A stretch of 11,749 nt of DNA from DASPKW01 sp038244055 (GTDB lineage Bacteria; Planctomycetota; Phycisphaerae; Tepidisphaerales; Tepidisphaeraceae), in NCBI GenBank assembly GCA_038244055.1, contig JBBRTW010000208.1, forward strand, positions 1-11,749. The letters run 5' to 3'. Made by a program: the position numbers and the translations under genes. Below, one piece after another: positions 6,100-11,749 of the stretch; position 1 is the first letter of the stretch, and every line of letters starts with the position of its first letter. The notes under the pieces were generated by a model that did not search any database, was not told where the DNA came from, and saw only the letters and a program-made list of their open reading frames with translations.

Positions 6100-6128
6100 T
6101 TGCAGTGTGGTCCGGTGTCAGGTATTCT
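6100..6128 (+). promoter_or_regulatory. Candidate promoter of the second PEP-CTERM gene
   Basis: TTGCAG (6100-6105), then 17 bases, then TATTCT (6123-6128). The -10 hexamer matches 4 of 6. It has the same CTTGCA start and spacing as the element before the preceding gene. The predicted start lies about 20-25 bases before the ATG, leaving room for the ribosome binding site at 6145-6149. Confidence 0.45.
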
Positions 6129-6157
6129 AGGATCAGACTTTTTCAGGAGAGCAGAGG

Positions 6158-6988
6158 ATGCGGAGAGTAACATCGTTTCTAGTGGCGGGAGTAGTGTTGA
6201 TGGTTGGCGCCCAAATGGCGTCCGCTAACTTCACCGTAACCGGAACCAAGGTCGCGGGCGCTGGTGCGCTGGCTGGGTACGACATCTGGCAGATGTATGT
6301 GACCAACAACGGCACCAACACACCTGGATCATCGGGTACTGACGTTCAGGGATTGGATCTCGTCGTGGTCACGACGGACCCCACTCCCGTAGGATTGCAG
6401 CCCTTCTGGTTCTGGAAGACGAGCAACCTCGGTGGTGGCAATGTGTCTGCGGACGGCAAGGCGATTTTCGCTGCAGTGGATGCCGATCCAAACGCTGTCA
6501 GTTACATTGACGGGGCCAATCATCGGGGTTTTCAGTCTGGCGATAGCTTTGGAAGCGCCACCAATAAAGGTCAAGGTACATTCTTGGGATTGGTTGCTAC
6601 AGCCAGTGGCCCAGGAATGACCGGTGTTGAGTACACGCCCAACAACAGCAAATGGCTGTCGGGCACTCAGAGCCCCGACGCTTCTTCCCCGAACTTCACA
6701 ACGTATTCTACAACTAAGACATTTCGTACTGCAGGCGGCTTCACATATGGTACGGCCGTGAATGACCGTCTGCTGGGCACTGTGCGCTTTGGCAATATTA
6801 TCGTTCCCACCGGGAACAACTTCTCGCTTTCAGGTGCCTTTGGATCGGTTTTCGCCGGTTCCAAGGTTGGCACTGGTTCTGATCCCCGATTTGACGTGAC
6901 TTTCTCGACAGCCGTCCCCGAACCCGCCTCTCTCGGCTTGGTCGCCATCGGCATGCTCGCCCTCGGCCGCCGCCGCCGCACGGCCTGA
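6158..6988 (+). CDS. Secreted PEP-CTERM sorting domain protein
   Basis: A protein of 276 residues. The start is secure: AGGAG (6145-6149) lies 8 bases before ATG 6158, which begins a signal peptide (MRRVTSFLVAGVVLMVGAQM, with likely cleavage after ASA at residue 23). The mature part (about 24-250) is rich in Gly, Thr, Asn and Ser with alternating hydrophobics (YDIWQMYVTNNG, LDLVVVTT, RLLGTVRFGNI), like the all-beta bodies of other planctomycete PEP-CTERM proteins. The C-terminus is VPEPASLGL (253-261), a short hydrophobic helix and GRRRRTA, a textbook PEP-CTERM tail. It should be exported and then sorted by an exosortase. Its N-terminus resembles that of the upstream PEP-CTERM protein (MRR-x-hydrophobic) but it lacks dockerin repeats. 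A terminator follows 27 bases after the stop. The specific role is unknown. Confidence 0.88.
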   Translation: MRRVTSFLVAGVVLMVGAQMASANFTVTGTKVAGAGALAGYDIWQMYVTNNGTNTPGSSGTDVQGLDLVVVTTDPTPVGLQPFWFWKTSNLGGGNVSADGKAIFAAVDADPNAVSYIDGANHRGFQSGDSFGSATNKGQGTFLGLVATASGPGMTGVEYTPNNSKWLSGTQSPDASSPNFTTYSTTKTFRTAGGFTYGTAVNDRLLGTVRFGNIIVPTGNNFSLSGAFGSVFAGSKVGTGSDPRFDVTFSTAVPEPASLGLVAIGMLALGRRRRTA

Positions 6989-7015
6989 TCTGCCTGCTTC
7001 ATCCTGAATTTTCCT

Positions 7016-7047
7016 GAAGGCCGCTCATCGAGCGGCCTTCTTTCTTT
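7016..7047 (+). terminator. Rho-independent terminator after the PEP-CTERM pair
   Basis: The 11-base stem GAAGGCCGCTC (7016-7026) pairs with GAGCGGCCTTC (7030-7040) around a 3-base loop, followed by TTTCTTT (7041-7047). It lies 27 bases after the stop of the second PEP-CTERM gene. Confidence 0.9.
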
Positions 7048-7086
7048 GGTGGTAAGGCGGAGATGTAAAGGACTGTCAATGGGTCC

Positions 7087-7185
7087 TGCTGAGCGCAGCG
7101 AAGCATCTTGCCTTGCAGGCTGGGGGAGATTCGAAAGGGCGATGTGGCCTCGACGTTCGAAGCAAGATGCTTCGCAAGCTCAGCA
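7087..7185. repeat. Inverted dispersed repeat, GAGCGCAGCGAAGCATCTTG type
   Basis: The left arm 7087-7111 is largely complementary to the right arm 7162-7185. They share GCAAGATGCTTCGC and GCTCAGCA (read in the right-arm sense) and differ only in the two or three bases between these blocks. The 50-base loop has no gene. The core resembles the widespread bacterial intergenic repeat of type TGAGCGNAGCGAAGNATCT (recalled, not searched). Short open frames here are artefacts of the repeat. Confidence 0.8.
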
Positions 7186-7189
7186 TGAC

Positions 7190-7309
7190 GGGGCGTAGCT
7201 TCGCACTGCGGGGCGTGGCTTCGCACTGCGGGGCGTGGCTTCGCGCTGCGGGGCGTAGCTTCGCACTACGGGGCGTAGCTTCGCATGACGGGGCGTGGCT
7301 CAGCATGAC
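7190..7309. repeat. Six tandem 20-bp repeats
   Basis: There are six head-to-tail units of exactly 20 bases starting at 7190, 7210, 7230, 7250, 7270 and 7290. The consensus is GGGGCGTAGCTTCGCACTGC, with variants mainly A/G at position 8 and in the last five bases. The last unit reads CAGCATGAC where the others read TCGCACTGC, matching the sequence that precedes the array (CAGCATGAC, 7181-7189). The array therefore looks like an expansion of the right arm of the adjacent inverted repeat. Twenty is not a multiple of three and every frame is possible, so I regard it as non-coding. Confidence 0.9.
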
Positions 7310-7638
7310 ATTCAGATGGTTACCGGACCCTCGCAAAAATAGCGGAATCTGTGCGTTTTCCCGATGAATGTTGTGGACCGCGCCGCCAGTGTCTATAGTC
7401 GATCTCCGCGTTGAGAAGATGCGAACCCGGGTGGTGGGTTGGACGTTGTTTAATATTGGGAGTTCAGATGCCGGCCGCCGACCCTGGAGCGGCGCGGGCA
7501 CTTGGATTTCAGCCAGCCAACTCGGAGAGCGATTTTGCGGAAGCAGTTTCCTCCTGTTGTTTCGGAGCGGTCGGCGGGCGGTGGGGTCGATTGCGCGCTC
7601 ACTCCAAACCCAAGTCAGCCTTTCGCGACACCGAGTCA
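7310..7638. other. Gene-free spacer between repeat arrays
   Basis: I see no supported gene, terminator or clear promoter. Three plus-strand frames are open for part of this stretch, but their products look like translated repeats and have no family pattern. The frame that continues into the PATR protein is open from 7454, after a TAA at 7451-7453. Confidence 0.45.
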
Positions 7639-7812
7639 GGGTCAGGAGCCGGCCACCAGAAACCTCAACCAAGTTGACCTTCGCCCCCCGGCTCCTGACC
7701 CTTTCGCGCCGATCTGTCAAAAAAGCGTTCTTTGCATGGCGACAAAAAAGGGTCAGGAGCCGGTCAAGCCCGTATCGTCAAGGGAGCGCTTCCGGCGGCC
7801 GGCTCCTGACCC
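7639..7812. repeat. Two REP-like hairpins with identical 14-base arms and 35-base loops
   Basis: GGGTCAGGAGCCGG occurs at 7639-7652 and 7750-7763; its exact reverse complement occurs at 7688-7701 and 7799-7812. The order is + - + -. Both pairs enclose exactly 35 bases, and the two 63-base hairpins start 111 bases apart, yet the loop sequences are clearly different. The bases after both right-hand arms also agree (CTTTCGCGC and CTTCCGCGC). The pattern resembles REP units arranged as bacterial interspersed mosaic elements, which are mobilised by REP-associated tyrosine transposases elsewhere in a genome. Confidence 0.85.
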
Positions 7813-10800
7813 TTCCGCGCTGAATCAGCCTATTTCCCCCATCGCCAAACGCCCCTCACCCCCACCCTCTCCCACGCAGCGATTGACCAGCGCGGCGAAT
7901 GATCTCAACCTGCGCTGCTTGGGAGAGGGAGTAAGACGCCACCCGGGAATCGGCGCAATCGCCCAACATCCGCGCAAGCGCGGCGCGCTCGCGATCTCCC
8001 GCGCCATCGTCGCGGCTTCGGTGGGAATGCTGGCGGGGTTCATGGAACAGTCCGCCCGCGCCGACCAGTGGGACCCGGTCCCCAATAACGGCGTCGTCAA
8101 CGGCGGCCCGGGCACCTGGATTACCGGCACCCCCGCCTGGACCGCCGACGGCGGCGCGACCAATATCAACTGGAGCAACGGTAACGCCGCGGTCTTCGGC
8201 GGAACCTCCGGCGGCAGCGTCATGGTCTCCGGGCTGATCTCGGCCTCTTCCCTCCAGTTCGACGTCACCACCGACCTCTCCACCTACACGATCACCAGCG
8301 CCTCCTGGTCGGATACGCTCACACTGACCGGCCCATCCATCATCGCCAATCAGGATGCGCTGCTCAGCGTCTCCCTGGCCGGCTCGAATGGCCTGACCAA
8401 GAGCGGCGCGGCCACGCTCACCCTCGCCTCCGGCTCCAACACCATCAGCGGCGCGATCCTCATCAATGCCGGAACGCTGAGCATCTCCACCGATACCAAC
8501 CTCGGCTCGGGCGCCAACGGCGTCACCGTGCAAAACGGCGCAATCCTCAAGCTCACCGCCAGCATCGACCCCGGCGGCGCGGGCTCGGCCGCGGGAAGCT
8601 CAGCGCGGGTATTCACGGTCGGCGCGGGCGGCGGAACCTTCGATGTCGCCCCGGCCGCGACTTTCACCATCGATGAGGACGGCCAGCTCGCCGGCATCGG
8701 CCAGCTCACCAAAACGGGAACCGGCCGATTGCTCCTGGGCGCGCCCGGCATCGGCAACATCAACTTTTCCGGCAATCTCACCATCAGCGCCGGCTCGGTG
8801 GAAGTTGCCGGCGGCGCGGCCGCGGGCACGGGCGCGATCCGCGTGGACCCCGCCGGCACGCTGATTAACAATTCATCGATTATCGCAAACCCCATCAACC
8901 TCACCGGCGGCGCGCTCCGCCTGGCGGGCAGCGATGGCACCTTCGGCGGGGCGGTGACGGTCGGCGCGAACTCTTCCATCGTCGCGCCGATCGCCGGCAA
9001 GACGCTGACCGTCGGCGGCACGGTCACCGGCGCGAGCGCGCTCACGATCGATGTCGGCGGCGGCGGCAATGTCGCGCTCACCAGCGCCGCCAACTTCGAC
9101 GGCTCGGCCAACACTTTCACGGGGAATGTTTCCGTCATCTCCAGCGGCGGCTCGCCCGGCAGCGCCGCCCTGCGCTACCGCATCGCCGCATCGGCGGGCC
9201 AGACTTTCTCGGCCACCGCCGGCACGCTTTCACTGGGCAATTCGCTGGCCGGCGCGACGGTCTCGCTCGCCAATGGTTCAATCGTCCAGGCCAGTGGAGC
9301 CGGCGCGATCGAACTCAGCGGACGCTCGGCCGCCCCCGGGTTCGGCGTCGCCATCTCCGGAACATTGAATGCGCTCTCAGGCGGGAAGATCACGGTCGGC
9401 GATGGCCTCGATGATGGCGGGCAAATTCAGTTCACGAATACCGCCATCCTGACGGCCGATGCCGGAACGATCGTTCTCAAACCGCGCCTGAATGCGCTCA
9501 CGCTCGATGCCACCAATCTCGGTACGCTCAACATTCGCAATGGGGGCATGCTCGCCCTGGCGGGGAATGCCGACTTTTCGCTGAACAAAGATGTCGCGCA
9601 GACCGGCGCGTGGGTGCTGGCGAATCAATCGGCCAATCTCTTCAAGATCGTTTCCGGCAGCCAGGACACCACCGCCGGATTGACCCTGCGGGCCGACAGC
9701 GGCGTCATTCAATATGAAGCCACGACACTGAATATCGGCTCGGCCGCCGCCAACGGAACGGTCGCCCTCGATCTGCGCGGCGGCACCGTCGATATCCGCA
9801 ACGATGTGGCCGCGACCTTTACCTACACGCCGGGAACGGTCACCGGCTGGGGACAGATCGGCACATCGGTCGCTAATCAAACGCATATCGTGCCGGCCGG
9901 TGGATTGACCCTTTACGCCAATGCCCCGGCCACCAATGCGGGGACATTGAGCATCGTCGGTGCGATCGATGAATCGGCCGGGACCAAGGCGGGATTCAAG
10001 CTCGGCGATAACGACGGCATCATGCTGAGTGTGCCGAATGGGACCCAGGCAACGCGATACATCGTCAACTCCGCGGTGGTCGATGCCCAGGGCGCGGGGA
10101 ATTACGCGCGGTTCATCGTCGGCGGCGGGTTCGTGCAGGCGAATGCATCGGCCTTCACCGGCGCGGCCAATCGCGTGCGCTTCGAGGTGGCCGGCGGCGG
10201 GACGCTGGTCAGCGATGTCAGCTCCGTCGGCACACTTCTGCTCACCGGCTCGCTCGGCTCGAACTACGCGATCCGCGTCACCAACGGCGCTTCGTTCATC
10301 ACGACCTCCTCGACCTTCCTCCTCAACTCCACCGAAACCATCGGCGGCGCGGGCACGCTCTTCGCATTCAACGGCACCGCCACCACCGCGCTGACACTCA
10401 AAGGCACGCTGGCCCTGAACGGCACGATGGGCGCGTCGATCGTCACCGGTTCCACCGGCACCATCGCGCTCAATGCCGGCGAGACACTGACGCTGCTCAA
10501 TGGCGCGGATCTGACGGGAGTCACGCTGAGCTACGGCGGACTCGCCGCCCTGCCGGCCACCATCGAAGCCAATGCCTCATCGGGAACCGTGCGCCTCGGC
10601 GCAACCCCCATCGCGACGGCGGGTGGATTCATCGGATCGCGGCAATTCACGGCCACCGCCGGCACACTCCAGGTGGATGCGGCCGATGCCCCTCAGGCCG
10701 TCACCATCAGCGGCGCGGGCGTCCTCACGCTCGATCGCTCGGCCGATGCGGTGAATAACCCGACAACGCTTGGGACACTCGTGCTCAACGGCGGCACCTT

Positions 10801-11749
10801 CCAAATCGGAACCGCCGCCAGCACCACAACCGTCACCAACGGCGCAACCCTCTCCGGCAAGGGCATCTACGGCCACGCCACCGCCATCGACACCTTCATC
10901 AACCAGGGAATCGTCAGCGCCAGCGGCGGGCCGCTCACCATCAGCGCGGGTACGATCCGCGCCACCGGCACGTTCAACCCCAATGGCCAGACACTCACGA
11001 TCAAGGGCTTCATCGCCGATATCGATGGGGCCAACAAGACGACACTGAAAATCATCGGCGGCGCGGGCGGGCTGGTGCAGATCACGCCATCGGGCGGAAC
11101 CAATGGCACCTACACCGGCGGCACGATCATCGATGGCAGCTCCACCGGAACGCTCGTCAACGTGCGGGTGACGGCTTCGGGTTCGCTGGGCACGGGGCCG
11201 GTCACGATCAATTCCGGCCAGCTCACGATCAACAGCGACACGGGGATCAACCTCAGCGCCAATACCTTCACGGTAACGGGGACCGCGCCTTCGGTGATCG
11301 CTTATGACCGCGCGACGACCGTCAACAGCAAAACCCACAGCCTGGGCGCGCTGACGCTCGATGGGCCGACGCTGACACTGGCTGGCGCTAATGCGCATAC
11401 GATCAATTTCAACGGGCTGACCATCACGCCGCTGGGCGGGAAAATCTCCAGCACGGGCTCGGCACAGGCGACGTTTACATTCGTCGGGGCGATGGCGGTC
11501 AACGGGCCGGTGATCCTGGAAATCGCCGGGAACACATTCAATACCTCGGGGCTGAGCGGATCGGGCTCGATCACCCGCACCTTCAACTCCGGCGCGCTGA
11601 ATTTCAATCTGCCCGGAAACTCCTTCACCGGTTTCGTGACCAGCTCCGGCGGAACCACCAACTTCAACGGCTCCAACGCCCTGGGCACGGGCACCTATCT
11701 CTTCGGCGGCGGCACGATCAATATCAACACCGCCAACGCCCTGAGCGGC
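7736..11749 (+). CDS. Autotransporter-associated beta-strand repeat (PATR) surface protein, 3' end cut off
   Basis: The frame is open without a stop from 7454 to the window end. The first in-frame ATG is 7736, giving at least 1338 residues. An Arg/Lys-rich anchor RKR (80-82), a hydrophobic stretch (about 84-102) and an A-R-A site before D110 form a Sec signal peptide, so there is an unusual N-terminal extension of about 79 residues. The mature protein is Gly/Thr/Ser/Asn/Ala-rich with regular beta-strand repeats. The clearest PATR units are GLTKSGAATLTLASGSNTIS followed by GAILINAGTLSI (about 219-250), LTKTGTGRLLLGAPGIGNIN (about 325), NGTYTGGTIIDGSSTGTL (about 1122) and GSITRTFNSGALNFNLPGNS near the end. 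Such passenger domains form long parallel beta-helices at the cell surface; an outer-membrane barrel or sorting tail would be beyond the window. The start is uncertain: no Shine-Dalgarno is visible, and TTG 7919 or ATG 8027/8042 are alternatives, although the last two would cut into or destroy the signal peptide. Confidence 0.85.
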   Translation, partial: MATKKGQEPVKPVSSRERFRRPAPDPSALNQPISPIAKRPSPPPSPTQRLTSAANDLNLRCLGEGVRRHPGIGAIAQHPRKRGALAISRAIVAASVGMLAGFMEQSARADQWDPVPNNGVVNGGPGTWITGTPAWTADGGATNINWSNGNAAVFGGTSGGSVMVSGLISASSLQFDVTTDLSTYTITSASWSDTLTLTGPSIIANQDALLSVSLAGSNGLTKSGAATLTLASGSNTISGAILINAGTLSISTDTNLGSGANGVTVQNGAILKLTASIDPGGAGSAAGSSARVFTVGAGGGTFDVAPAATFTIDEDGQLAGIGQLTKTGTGRLLLGAPGIGNINFSGNLTISAGSVEVAGGAAAGTGAIRVDPAGTLINNSSIIANPINLTGGALRLAGSDGTFGGAVTVGANSSIVAPIAGKTLTVGGTVTGASALTIDVGGGGNVALTSAANFDGSANTFTGNVSVISSGGSPGSAALRYRIAASAGQTFSATAGTLSLGNSLAGATVSLANGSIVQASGAGAIELSGRSAAPGFGVAISGTLNALSGGKITVGDGLDDGGQIQFTNTAILTADAGTIVLKPRLNALTLDATNLGTLNIRNGGMLALAGNADFSLNKDVAQTGAWVLANQSANLFKIVSGSQDTTAGLTLRADSGVIQYEATTLNIGSAAANGTVALDLRGGTVDIRNDVAATFTYTPGTVTGWGQIGTSVANQTHIVPAGGLTLYANAPATNAGTLSIVGAIDESAGTKAGFKLGDNDGIMLSVPNGTQATRYIVNSAVVDAQGAGNYARFIVGGGFVQANASAFTGAANRVRFEVAGGGTLVSDVSSVGTLLLTGSLGSNYAIRVTNGASFITTSSTFLLNSTETIGGAGTLFAFNGTATTALTLKGTLALNGTMGASIVTGSTGTIALNAGETLTLLNGADLTGVTLSYGGLAALPATIEANASSGTVRLGATPIATAGGFIGSRQFTATAGTLQVDAADAPQAVTISGAGVLTLDRSADAVNNPTTLGTLVLNGGTFQIGTAASTTTVTNGATLSGKGIYGHATAIDTFINQGIVSASGGPLTISAGTIRATGTFNPNGQTLTIKGFIADIDGANKTTLKIIGGAGGLVQITPSGGTNGTYTGGTIIDGSSTGTLVNVRVTASGSLGTGPVTINSGQLTINSDTGINLSANTFTVTGTAPSVIAYDRATTVNSKTHSLGALTLDGPTLTLAGANAHTINFNGLTITPLGGKISSTGSAQATFTFVGAMAVNGPVILEIAGNTFNTSGLSGSGSITRTFNSGALNFNLPGNSFTGFVTSSGGTTNFNGSNALGTGTYLFGGGTININTANALSG
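7865..7929. repeat. Inverted repeat, CCCTCTCCC / GGGAGAGGG type
   Basis: CCCTCTCCCACGCAGC (7865-7880) and GCTGCTTGGGAGAGGG (7914-7929) are complementary at 15 of 16 positions around a 33-base loop. The left arm is preceded by CCCCTCACCCCCA. The layout matches a common dispersed intergenic repeat of many bacteria (CCCTCACCC...CCCTCTCCC...GGGAGAGGG). It lies inside the open frame of the PATR gene, upstream of the signal peptide. Confidence 0.75.

Noticed and set aside
7190..7309. CRISPR array
   Set aside because: The six 20-base units abut directly without spacers and vary in sequence; no cas genes are present.
7076..7720. Minus-strand open frame of 214 codons after the PEP-CTERM genes
   Set aside because: Its sequence is a translation of the tandem and inverted repeats (CEATPRSAKLRP units); such peptides are typical repeat artefacts.
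7856..11694. Long minus-strand open frames opposite the PATR gene
   Set aside because: They mirror GC-rich, Gly/Ala-rich codons of the plus-strand PATR frame, which alone shows a signal peptide and beta-strand repeats and stays open to the end.

Overview
The window most likely comes from a GC-rich member of the Planctomycetota, probably of Phycisphaerae type. Four things point that way. Two adjacent secreted genes end in a VPEP...RRR PEP-CTERM sorting tail, and one of them also carries a pair of dockerin-like repeats. There is a very large autotransporter-associated beta-strand repeat (PATR) protein. Diverged remnants of the division cluster (a FtsQ/DivIB-like protein and a free-standing MraZ) occur without neighbouring ftsZ or rsmH. 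The spacers are full of the short dispersed repeats common in planctomycete-like genomes. The assignment is inference from gene content; there is no rRNA in the window. All recognisable genes read on the + strand.

Layout. 1-1113: C-terminal part of a single-pass membrane protein with a Pro/Ser/Thr-rich linker and a beta-solenoid-like outer domain. 1114-1366: spacer made largely of two families of dispersed short repeats. 1367-2332: FtsQ/DivIB-like division protein. 2333-2594: spacer with a hairpin and a nested double inverted repeat. 2595-3293: unrecognised multi-pass membrane protein. 3294-3567: regulatory spacer with a perfect DnaA box, a weak promoter and a two-site MraZ-type operator in inverted orientation. 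3568-4119: mraZ with an unusual charged C-terminal tail. 4120-4929: about 800 bases with no convincing gene. It begins with a 26-bp inverted repeat that overlaps the mraZ stop and contains a long hairpin followed by a strong intrinsic terminator. 5006-6076 and 6158-6988: two PEP-CTERM secreted proteins, each with its own similar promoter-like sequence, closed by a terminator at 7016-7047. 7048-7930: a cluster of dispersed repeats, comprising a long inverted repeat, six 20-bp tandem units, two equal-geometry REP-like hairpins and a C/G-rich inverted repeat. 7736-11749: PATR protein, open to the window end.

How the genes may work together. FtsQ-like and MraZ suggest a remnant of a division/cell-wall locus. 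The PEP-CTERM proteins and the PATR protein are envelope or surface proteins. I see no complete new system such as a defence island, CRISPR array, integrase or biosynthetic cluster. The parts most worth a second look are the MraZ operator, the unassigned transcript-like region at 4120-4673, and the REP-like elements, some of which appear to be translated into the N-terminus of the PATR protein.
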